Source: Marsupella aquatica (Eukaryota > Marchantiophyta). From it: a stretch of DNA of 64,000 bases. The stretch is taken from NCBI GenBank assembly GCA_973895155.1, contig OZ316895.1, forward strand, positions 11,470,001-11,534,000, in the 5' to 3' direction. Within the stretch, counting starts at the first letter, position 1. Each line of letters opens with the position of its first letter. Shown here in pieces: positions 1 through 9,695 of the stretch. The notes below the pieces were generated by a model. That model searched no databases. It worked only from the letters and a program-made list of their open reading frames with translations, and was not told where the DNA came from. The position numbers and the translations under genes were made by a program.

Positions 1-2246
1 CTGGACCCTTGGTGCCGGTGGGTAATATGTGGGGTTTCAATGAACAATGGGCCAGTTTGAGGAGGATTAAGAAGCGCGCACCCCACGGTCTTGTGTGGTG
101 GTTGGGTGGGGTTTTGTTTGATAGAAGAAGAAATCACCATTCTCTTATGGAAGAAAGAAAATCGCAGGAAACAATGGGCAGGAGAACAAGGCATGTAATA
201 GAGAACAACGAGGCATGTAATAGAGTACTTGCGGTTACTCTAACGGTGCACGAACACTCACCTTTGTCTTCCGCTTTGTCTGCTGTGGCCAACAAATCCT
301 AGAGCGCTGCCAAGCTTGGTGGTTGCTTGATGGTTGAAAGTGTGCAGCTCACGTCCCTACCTCAATGTCCAACTCAATGTGGGATGCTGCAGCTTCTCTT
401 GGTCGCATCTCCTCTTGGTTGCATCTCCTCCTTGTCGCAGCTCCTCTTGGGGTTCACAGCTAGCGCACAGCTAGCGCGCAGCAGCGCTCGATGGTTGACA
501 ATGCGCAGCTGAGCTAGGAGAAGAACTGAATGACTGTGGCTGCTCTTCTCTGCAGTCCAAGCACCCGGCTGGCAGAATGCTACGACACCTGAAAGAAGCA
601 CACTTTCAGCTGCATGGCCAGGACTAACCTTTGGCTGATGACACTGATAACCAATGGCAGCACTGTCAATTGCTTCCTCCTAACAAACAACCGGCTCCCG
701 ATTCTGCAACTGCTCTTTAAGCTCCACGACCTCCTTCACAACTCCAATGTCCACCTTCCGCAGTGGTTGCCTTCCACAGCGCCTTCACAACTCCAATGTC
801 CACCTTCTGCAGCAGCAAACGATTGCCGCCCTGCTCACGCCTCCTTTGAATGCCTCGGCAACCTTGAGGACACACTACAATTAAACTTCCGCAACAATCG
901 CCTCACCTTACGATAGACCTTGGCACCACAACACCTTCCCAGATCACAGCTGCTCCCCTCAGCTAAACCCTCAGCGCCTCAGTCCCCAGATCACAGCTCC
1001 TCCCGAACTGCAACTCACTCAAAACCTAAGCACTCAGGAGTGCCCTCAACAATGAACAATGGGGCAACTCAGACCGGAAGCAAAGAGCCCTGCGACTGTA
1101 AAAGCCTTGGAACAGTACGCAGCCGCGCAAAACCTCAACATTTGACAGGCATTGGATGCTCTACCCTAACCAACACTCACTAAACCAAGACTTAGTGTGG
1201 CCGTCTCCTCAGCAGCTCGCGATCCGTAGACACTGATTGTAGCTCGGCAGAGGACAACCGAGGGTCAAGTTCGTAAGAATCCCCCGTTTCCCTCGCAAAA
1301 CCCTTTGCAAAACCCCGATCCTCCCACCCCGTCTCCCTAAACTGTGCGACCCTAAACTCCCTCTGGCTGTTGTGTTAGTGCCCCTACAGAGAGAATGAGG
1401 GGACCCTATGCCAAAATGTGGGCAAAAGGATTGACCGTTGGGGTGAGCCGTTGAGTGGGGCGAGGCGTTAAGTGTGACCCCAAAAATTCATTTAGGCAAA
1501 ATGAATTGTGGTAAATTGTGACCTGTTTTGAGAGTTGAAAGATAATCAGAAGTAAAGGGACCATGGAGAAGACGGGGCCAATGTAATTAAGTCAAGCATC
1601 ACTCATTCAAAATCCACATGGACATAGTTGGGTACTATATGAGACACCAGGGGACAAGACATTTTTGAAGGGTTGGCATATTTACCCTCATCCCTAAACT
1701 TGGATGTGGTGCACATAACATCCACTCTCCTACCCCAAGTACAAAACAACTCCTAACAACTTAGGCCCAATGTAGTCACTTGTGCCCAACCATGTTCATT
1801 AAGAGCCTAAATGTTTTCATTTCACCCACATTGCATGTTGTTGGGGGTTCCATGGTCTGTTATTATAATGTAACTCCTCATGTGAACTTTGTGAAATTTA
1901 GTATTTAAGGGACCATGGAGAAAGCGGGCCAATGGAGTAATTGGAACCATGAACCTTTTTGGTCACAAATAAGGCCATCTAATGAGTTATGCCCCTTGCT
2001 ATCACCATCTTTATAGAATTAACCCTCTTCAACATAAGTGAACATTACCCATGTAGTGCTAGACTATTCATCGTTCACAAAGTAGCAAGGACCCTTCTCA
2101 TAGTCTTTTAGAGAACCATATAACACTAATAGTCGTTTGTAGTCTTCAACAAAACCGGCACAATGGGAGCGAGTCGTTTCAAGTATGGAAAAAGGACTTA
2201 GTGGGCTTAGTCCTATAAGGTATGGTCTAAATGGCCCCGGTTTCTA
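1..2246. other. Gene-free left flank with short duplications
   Basis: No reading frame here has a recognisable domain. The stretch 400-500 is built from short degenerate CTCCTCTTGG / GCATCTCC units. A 26-bp segment beginning CCTTCACAACTCC occurs at 733 and again at 782 (period 49). A direct repeat with the core AAGGGACCATGGAGAA occurs near 1556 and again near 1909. This looks like decayed repeat DNA. I cannot name its origin. Confidence 0.5.
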
Positions 2247-3026
2247 CTAGTGCAATTTCAAAAACCAGATCCAATTATCTGTGTTCTCAACTGGAGCTAC
2301 TGCGTAACATAGAATCAATCTTTGGCCATTTCCATCCAAACATGTAGCTAAGAATAGTTGAGTGGGGTACTTCCTGTTCTTTGTATGACATGCATCAAGA
2401 GAGATGAGAGGTTGAATGTAGGTACATGCTTTTTGTGTAGCTGATGGGCAAATGAAAGCTCGACAGAAAATGTTGGAGTTTTCCATTGGGGACCAGACTG
2501 CCACTGCACCAGAGTCAGTCTTTCTCACCTTGGCAATTAATGCCGGAATCATTTGAAACGTGTCTTCCTACCCACCAAGGTGCAGATCCCGTACATAGTC
2601 TTTTGCTCGCCACATTTGGTGGTAAGTGCTGTTCTTTTTATAATCCCCTTGAAATCCGCAGAGTAGTTCTTTGACCGGCACCTTCAGATTTCTACACACT
2701 CTAGGCGCCAGTGTGTCTCCTAATCACACTGCCTTTTGTGTTGGGCCCCTCCACTTGTGTTTAGATGTTGGACAATTGTGTTTCAGCTCACACACAGTAA
2801 TGATATGAGCCCCACTGTGAGCTTGCCTGTGACATCGGACCCTGAATGGGCAGTAGGCTGAACAATCAAAACCATCTTCATCGTACTCTGGTGGGGGCCT
2901 AAACCTAGAAAACTCCCCGCATACTCTTGTGGTAGAAATCTTCCTGACTTTTACCGTGCCAGGGGCATGTGACCCAGGTAGCCACACACTGCTATGCTGC
3001 ACTACTGTGCGTGGTTTCTTTGCCAT
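2247..3026 (-). pseudogene. Mutator-like (MULE) transposase, nonsense-broken fragment
   Basis: One minus-strand frame runs from an ATG at 3024-3026 to 2247 and is interrupted only by TGA at 2724-2726 and TAG at 2568-2570. The first segment has a MuDR-type DNA-binding signature (CPFRVRC, then VCELKHNC). The segment between the stops carries the usual linker with VKELLCGF and YHQMWRAKDYV. The last segment is the start of the MULE catalytic domain: PLISLDACH, whose Asp is the likely first acidic residue, then LATCLDGNGQRL and NTDNWIWFLKL. The frame then ends, so the rest of the catalytic core is missing. The first stop probably replaces a Trp codon (TGG to TGA). Family assignment is confident. 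The element is dead as read, and I found no terminal inverted repeats. Confidence 0.82.
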
Positions 3027-3118
3027 TGTTGTGTTCCTCTAGAGATAGTTTGGATCCAGAGGTCCAAGGGGTGCACGAACCTCCTATTGCAATCCACATA
3101 GAACATATTCATGTTATT

Positions 3119-3275
3119 GTATATGGAAACACAGAAGACAGTGGTGTCATTGTATACAAAATACACACCACAATGGGGATGTTTATATGAAACATAGAAG
3201 ACACTCATGACGTCGTATACAAAACATTGATGGTAAAATGCAAAGAAGACATTCTGGTTGAGGTATACCTGTGGA
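3119..3275. repeat. Degenerate tandem repeat
   Basis: Two to three imperfect copies start near 3119, 3184 and 3236. Each has the pattern ATATGAAAC, then AGAAGACA, then GTATACAAAA. They account for the odd low-complexity minus-strand frame at 3002-3406. The block lies just 5' of the MULE transposase remnant. Confidence 0.5.
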
Positions 3276-3409
3276 GCATTTGTGAGAACGATTGCTCCAA
3301 ACTGGTTTGTTGATCCTGCCATCTGTTGAATAGCAATTTGAAACTCACAGTCTTCCATCTGCAATGGCAGCACAAACATGCCATGCATCAAAACATAGAG
3401 TGACAAGTA

Positions 3410-4270
3410 TTACATTTCTAACCCTTCAAAAAAACCACAATGATATAGGTATGGACTCTTGAAAAGCTTTACCTCTTCCGCTGTCAATAATGGTTCTGCA
3501 TAGGCATTGTGTGACCTTTGTCTACCCCTTGGTTCGGATGTCATTCCTCTGTCACGGAACCCACTATACTCACCGTAACGACTGTTATAGTGCCAATCTA
3601 ATTCATGTTCATCTTCATCATCCAATTCATGGATATACAGTGAATTTTTATCTTCTGAACTATCACTACATTCAGAACTGTCTGGCCCAGGTCTGATGTC
3701 ACCACTTGACTTCCTTTCATATCAATGAGCAATCTTACTAAATCGGCAAACCCTTGTTCAAAAATTGGGGGCGGTTTTAAGTCTATACACTACTCGGCCA
3801 TGCATCACAGCCCATGAGGCCAAACATCTATCAAATTCATCAAAATTGCTAAAACGCTTGCCCAAATGAATGCGGGCCGCCTCTGCTTCCACTACAAAGA
3901 GCATTGTAGAATACATAATGAAGAACGTCTACTGGTGCAACAACTTCAACAGTGCAAAACTTATGATTCATACGGGAGCAACTTCAACTTCATACTTAAG
4001 CCAAACAAATCCTCCAATTTATACTAACTTGAAGCACAATAGATTCACCTTCTTCGGGACTCTTCCCATCCAGGATTGATTTCAGATTTTTCAGATGTCT
4101 TTGTGTTGTTCCCCGCCTTGCTCTTTGTGGTGATTGCCTATCAGAATCGGGAATGTCCACCTCACAAACATCCCCTTGACGCCAAAGATTGATGTCACTT
4201 ACATCATCTGCCATGATCATGTATTTCAATTTGCATATGAGTACTGTACAGAGGTTAGTCATGTCCATTT
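3410..4270 (-). other. Possible 5' remnants of the MULE, unrecognised
   Basis: Two short minus-strand frames lie 5' of the MULE fragment. One, at 3410-3625, is acidic and then Arg-rich (DDEDEHELDW; later EPRGRQRS). The other, at 3996-4214, begins MADDVSDINLW and continues with charged sequence. MULE proteins often have an acidic N-terminal region before the DNA-binding domain, so these may be its eroded exons. I see no domain in either, and the assignment rests on position only. Confidence 0.25.
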
Positions 4271-4678
4271 AACGTAAAGCTCAAAAACATTTACTAAGCC
4301 ACATGCAAAAGGGCTCTGCAGCCCATGAATTGACGTCGTTTCTTGACATTGTTTGTGCCTCCAGTTTACACATTCTAACATCTGCACAGTAGTACCTTGT
4401 TTTCCTGTGCAATCGATGGTGGCAGGTGCGTGCGCCGTGCGCCTCGTGTAAAGTTGAGTGTACTTGTTATCGGGCATGGACAAAAGTCGGGATGGGAGGA
4501 TATTAAAAAATGCGGAGATCAGTTTAGAAATAGAATACAATCATGTCAATGTATTCGCATTCGTGTAACATAACCCTAATGTTGATCGTGGCGGCATGGA
4601 TGGGCAAATGCCCAATTTTGACTTCTAATTACGAGGTCCCGTTGCCTGATTACTGCGCGCTTAACCCTAAACCGCCCT

Positions 4679-4723
4679 GACAATGTGCGCCTCGACAATG
4701 TGCGCCCCGACAATGTGTGCCCT
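4679..4723. repeat. 15-bp tandem repeat, three copies
   Basis: The unit GACAATGTGCGCC plus two bases starts at 4679, 4694 and 4709, with single-base differences between copies. Confidence 0.85.
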
Positions 4724-4729
4724 AAAACA

Positions 4730-6281
4730 GAAATTTTGTTGAAGACATAAACCACGATGTATTCACGCTCATAAGGGACCATAGTGCGAGGGGGGAAAAA
4801 CTGCGTAGTTGCGGCCCGACTGCAGCGGAGTCGCGTGGTCGACTGCGGGAGGCGACCTTGCGTGGTGGCATGGCTCCCAACTGTGCAGTAATGCCTTTAC
4901 ACGGGGGAAACTGCCTTACACGAGAGCAAAGGGTACGGGCCATAATGAGGGGGCTGATTGAGGCAAAAAAGTTTGGAGGGGGCTGATCAAGTAAAGTTTC
5001 TCCTGGAGGGGGTCTATTGAGCATATCCCTCTAAGTGCCAAGTGCCCAAAACACAAAAGGAAACCTTGATCTGTATTTAACATACAAATTTAATTAAAAT
5101 ATGAACAGTAACTAAACGCTGTGACTGGTTCACTATAACGAGATGGACACGTATGTTCATCCGGGCCCTTAAATAAGAAGGCAAAAACACGCACTGGATT
5201 GTCAGAGAATCTTTGGCCGACTCTGATCCCCGACATTCCTCTCGTTGCAGAGTCGCCGATCGACGATCCTACATGAATCCATGGCCAGGATCGACCGCTT
5301 TAGTCTCAATCGGAAAGTGACCCTGTACGGGAAATCGCTCACCTGAGGCGGTTAACGACTGAGTAAAGTCGCGAAAACTCCCGCGCTTCGGGAAAGATCA
5401 CTCCACGACTGTGCGCTTGACATGCGTCGTCGATATGTCCAATCGACAGCTCTCGCAGACCTGGTGGGCACAATGATGTTACCAAATGGCCCTTCTCCAG
5501 TTCTCCTCGTCCCATGGGTTAACTATAATAAATCCCGATTTTCCGAGCCGAACAGCTGATCTTGAGTTCCATAATCATGATACGACGACGCCGGACTGAC
5601 ATTTAGGGTGATAACGTGATAACCTTGTTCCTTGGGTGTAAGCTTAGCCTCCGAATTCGGTAAGTTTAGGGTTTAGGTAAGTTCAATGTTACTCCATGAC
5701 AAAGTGGCGGCTGGTTTGCTAGACTCTGTTAATGTGGTGGTGTAATAATATCTGGGATGAGTAAATTACCACAGTATTTGTGGATGTCAATAATAGGTGA
5801 CTTACTATAATCCAAAGGACACAGAGGGCTTGAGTTGATGGTTTTAGCGACTATGGCCATATTTCTCTGAGTGATCCTCCTCTGCTAGTTTACTCATCAG
5901 CTTCACCAGGCTTTCAGCTTATGCTGAGTATGGCTTTAGTTCCTTAGATATTGTGAGGGATTCTCGGTTTTGGCTCTTTGGTTGTCTTGAGGTTTCTCTT
6001 TTGTTTTTTCTCATCATTGGTTGGATCCTGTCTCCTGGTTTCACATTTAATTTTCTTTGGCAGTGATGTATGTATTGCATGATCTCAAAAAATCAAACTC
6101 TGACTTGTTATTACACCAGGCTATGTTGTAACACTAAGCTATCAGATACATCTTAGCTTAATCTACACACCTTACTATGTAAACCTGATCATTCTAACTG
6201 GTAGCCTGTTTACAAATTTCCATCTGGGCACAAAGGAATTCTGGCCATTTGTTGAAAAATGGTTTTTCATCACTAGTCAAT
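4730..6281. other. Intergenic, no gene seen
   Basis: No conserved coding frame. A telomere-type box TTTAGGGTTTAGG lies at 5665-5677. The 5150-5640 part is less AT-rich and CGA-rich and could be a decayed retroelement LTR or promoter, but I found no second copy to support that. Confidence 0.4.
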
Positions 6282-6420
6282 TGGCCAAAAAAGCATTGTA
6301 CTAACCTGTCCCCCAAACTACCCAATTACTAACTTGTCCCCTAAACAAAATTAATTACACTTGTCCTCTATTTCATAATATTTACTTGTATATGGGGTTC
6401 TCTTGCCATGTGGCAATTTT

Positions 6421-6764
6421 TGTTAGGCAATTACTCTTATGTCTAGGGTTACAAGTATACCCATAGTAGGGTTGATCTTAGTTGTAGACTAGGTCAGGTA
6501 AATTAGGTTGCACACTATATCCCAAACGGTCTTTGCTTGGATAGGAGGGCTCAAGTTCATTGTTACAGATCCAGTTGAGAGATAAAGAGATTTTGGATTA
6601 CAAAGACTCGGTATGGCTGACGGGCCTAGAGTGAAATAAAGCTCTCATGTATTTCCATGGACGTAACCTCAGCTGAAGTGAACCACGTATCTCTATGTGT
6701 CAACTAGTTGTGCGTTGGATGAACATGGGTTTGTCGTTTTGAATGTTGTCTTTGCACAATTACA
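6421..6764 (+). mobile_element. Copia-like solo LTR, copy A
   Basis: The sequence starts TGTTAGGCAATTACTCTTA and ends near TTGCACAATTACA, giving the TG...CA ends of an LTR. It contains an AATAAA polyadenylation-like site and a GTGAACCACGTATCTCT block before the end. Three other copies of the same layout are in this window (23309, 37254, 51615). No primer-binding site, polypurine tract or gag-pol coding flanks any of them, so they read as solo LTRs. No clear 5-bp target duplication is left. The Copia label rests on general resemblance of the GTGAACCACGTA block to plant Copia LTRs. Confidence 0.6.
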
Positions 6765-7004
6765 GGTCCAGGAGGGGCAAAAATACTTCATTTTTTGCTC
6801 CACACTGCTCCTCACAAAAACCTGACACTTTAGGCCCTCATTTGTACTCAAGAAACACAGTGGGGAAGGGGGGTCAAGGGGGTGTGGCAAGTTAAGGCTA
6901 GCCAGTAGCAACTTGCCACATGGCAACGACAATCCATATATTAGTTAATATTGTCTGACCTGAATATGAAATGGGAGATAGGTTAATAATTAATTATGGG
7001 CCCC

Positions 7005-7185
7005 CATTAGAGGTCCTTTCCAAAATTCCTGGCTCCACAGCGCGCCACATCATCATGGCATGCCGCAAACAGGAAGGGAGTTGTTTTTTGGATAAAATTA
7101 ACTTCTATAGTCGTGTTCGTGGCAAGTTTGCTGTAAAAACTTGGATGCCATGTCGTAAAAAAGAATGTAAAAACAACTGACATGC
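7005..7185 (+). repeat. Dispersed repeat, copy 1
   Basis: The blocks AGAGGTCC, TTCCAAAATTCCTGGC, CATGCCG and TCGTAAAAAAGAATGTAAAAA recur in the same order at about 19885-20065. The two copies are diverged and about 12.9 kb apart. The repeat has no coding capacity. Confidence 0.6.
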
Positions 7186-8607
7186 AAATCAAAAGACAAA
7201 AAGATTGAGGTAAAACTGCTCCCAATAATGGTTTTATTTTCATTTTGATTTTATTCAAAACATAAAATTTTCCTGACAGCAATCTTTAATTTGACATTGT
7301 TGAGTCAAACAATAATGAAAACTCAGGTATAATATGGCATTGGAAAGGTATTGAAGAGACGGTCTTTATGAGCTTAGAATTGTCACCATTCAATAAGAAT
7401 TGAGTAAGTAATTTGAAAAATAGATTTTACCCGTGATTTCGTAATCTCTAACGCAAATAGAAATTTTTGTTGTACAAACCCTTAAATGTTGACCCCTTCC
7501 ATGAGAATGACCCTAAAATTGACAGATTTTATCAAGTACTACGAGATAATGAATTTTAGAATTTCTGTAGCTTTTTAATGAAGTTAACATTGATAGATTC
7601 AGTTGAGTTCTAAGGAGATTATAAGTTTCCAGTGTTTTCTACCTTTCCAATGAGTGTGACATTGTGAGATTTTATCAAGTATTAAAGTGGTCACGAGTTT
7701 CTAAAATTCTCTAGCTTTCGATCCATTTCGAATCACACAATTGAATATTTGTTTCCATGAAACTTTTTGTCTTAAAAACAATTTTGCAAGCTTAGTGATT
7801 TGATGACACCGATAAACTTCTCTCTCTTTGTCTATTTGTGTGTAGGAATTGAAAAGTAATTATTTTCGATGCAACTTGAGTGCATCCAGCATCCCTTCGA
7901 TAACGTGGAGTAAATCGTCGAGCACTGTTTTGCTGAAGTGGGCAATTAAGCTACCCACACATTAAACAGTAGTTCACATTACAATTGATTTTGTGATTGA
8001 TGTTAATTATGGTTGCCTTGGTAAGTTTGACAACTGTTTCAAATGTAAAACATTGACTTGTTCATTTTTGAAAAAAAAAATTCTTCAAATTTGGAGGTCC
8101 ATCTAGGCTTCAGTTCTAGATAAGTGTCTCTAAAATAACATGGGGTCCACAGATCAATTTTATCTGGCGGCAAGTTAGTAATATCAGGTAGTTTGGGGGC
8201 GAGGTTAATAAAAAATTGTTGGCCAAAAGCACCTCCCTCTGGCCCCTCCGCCCTTTCTTCGGTTCCTGGCCTTGCCATCCATGCTAACCCTAACCAGCGT
8301 ACACTTGCCCCCACTAACCCCGCCCCCGCTAACCCCAGGCAACTCAAGGGTATTGGGCTCATTGACGAAGTAAAGGTCTACGAGTAAAGCCCATTTGACT
8401 GCCCACTTACTGTAAGCAACTGCAAAGCTGAGGATGAGTTATTACAGTCGGGTAGCCGCGCCGTGTCGGAGCGGGCAACAGGGAGAGGAACGCCGTGCAC
8501 GGTCCGACGGGCCGGGACCGGTGGCCGGCAATGAAGTCGGGCCGGGAAGGAATGGGCCGTTCGGGCGCGCGCGCTTTTCCTTTCTCTGTTACATACAACT
8601 CTACTCA

Positions 8608-8646
8608 ACTTTCGCACGGGACTTTCGCACGGGCCTTTCGCGCGAG
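8608..8646. repeat. 13-bp tandem repeat upstream of the kinase gene
   Basis: The unit ACTTTCGCACGGG starts at 8608 and 8621 and recurs in altered form at 8634 (CCTTTCGCGCGAG). It lies in the GC-rich zone that probably holds the promoter or leader of the kinase gene. Confidence 0.7.
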
Positions 8647-8669
8647 AGAGGCAGAGTCCCAACCCAAAC

Positions 8670-8822
8670 AGAGACGGGGCAGAGCAAAGGACGAAATAGA
8701 GTTGGGGTAGAGCAAAGGACGAAACAGAGTCGGGGAAGAGCAAAGGAGAAAACAGAGTCGGGGCAGAGCAAAGGAGAAGAGTACGAAGCAGAACAGAGAC
8801 GGGGCAGAGCAAAGGCGAAGAG
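8670..8822. repeat. 28-bp minisatellite, five units
   Basis: Units with the core AGAGTCGGGGCAGAGCAAAG start at 8670, 8698, 8726, 8754 and 8795. The first four are exactly 28 bp apart, and the fifth follows after a 13-bp insertion. The purine-rich + strand yields spurious long frames (for example 8434-8964), which are not genes. The block lies about 870 bp before the kinase start codon, probably in its promoter or 5' leader. Confidence 0.85.
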
Positions 8823-9695
8823 TTTAGGTGGAATCGAGCATAGTGGATTGGCGTCGAGTCGAGGTCGGGCTGTAGAGCTTCGGCAGGATCAGCAGAGCTT
8901 GAATTTGCAGGAGTGGGTTCGCCAAAGTTATCGATCGGAGGCCCAATTGCTGCATGTCACATAGATCGCTGCGAGGCGGACTGTAAAGAGAGAGGCCTAG
9001 GATTCGAGTTAGCAAGTGTTGGTTGATTGTGGTGGTGTTTCGGAGCCTTGCGTGACGAGGTACGTAAGTGTATGCGAGGAACGAATGTCCCGCACTCTAT
9101 CGCGACAGTTTGTTTGGTTTGGTGAGCTTGGGAGTGAGTGATTCAAATGTTGGCTTCTCAGAGCTGTGTACGTCTGTGGTGAAGAATTGGAAGCGCTGGT
9201 TCATCGATTTTGTTTACAGTGTCGAGGAAGCTTTCTGTCGACTTTCATTTGGCGCAATAGGTGATCAATTCTGTAGGTTTGTGTGTATTTGGAGGTAGGG
9301 CGTGTCTATCGGTATAGGCGGAACTGATCCACTCAGAGTTCGTATTCATTTATCGAGTTTTGAGTTGATTTTTCTGTATGAGCAACCTTCTCGATGAGGA
9401 CTAAAGTATTCGCCGCGTACTTTTCTTCTTACGGTTCGTTAATTCTTCTACAGCGTTTCTTTTCGCAAATTGCACTTGCTCTATCATGATTGCTGCATCG
9501 CCTCGACGCATCACTTACCTACTTCTCAAGTTGTGGAGAGTTACCCGACTTTTGAACGACCTCCGTTCCTTGGTGTTGGGAGGGTGTGGGGTTGACAGTA
9601 ATTGAGATTTGCCTGCTTGTTTTTCTGCAGATCAGGCGGGCAAGCTGGCATTTCCGATTGGTCAGGATTCGGGAAGACAATCGAGCGGAGGACGG

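Larger units (their letters stand above)
6282..8225. mobile_element. Candidate element bounded by inverted repeats
   Basis: The left arm (about 6282-6336) contains CCCCCAAACTACC flanked by ACTAACCTG and TTACTAACTTG. The right arm (about 8171-8225) is its inverse: GGTAGTTTGGGGGCGAGG with CAAGTTAGTAATA beside it. A third related copy lies at about 21419-21475 in left-arm orientation. The interior is AT-rich, has no transposase, and contains a solo LTR (6421-6764) and a dispersed repeat (about 7005-7185). Target duplications are unclear, so this may be a non-autonomous DNA element or two independent insertions of one family. Confidence 0.42.
8400..9695 (+). promoter_or_regulatory. Probable promoter, leader and leader intron of the kinase gene
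   Basis: The DNA becomes GC-rich just before the kinase gene. A strong donor-like site GAG|GTACGTAAG (GT at 9060) and a pyrimidine-rich acceptor TTTTTCTGCAG (AG ends 9630) would define a leader intron of about 570 bp. The next ATG in the coding frame is at 9696. No TATA box was assigned. Transcript data would be needed to place the start. Confidence 0.4.

Noticed and set aside
3002-3406. 134-codon minus-strand frame rich in Phe, Tyr and Val
   Set aside because: It covers the degenerate tandem repeat at 3119-3275 and shows no domain.
8434-8964. 176-codon + strand frame rich in Arg, Gly and Glu
   Set aside because: It is largely translation of the 28-bp minisatellite, upstream of the kinase gene.
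9609-9695. Upstream extension of the kinase frame from a TTG
   Set aside because: Not an ATG, and it overlaps the likely leader-intron acceptor at 9630. The ATG at 9696 is the better start.
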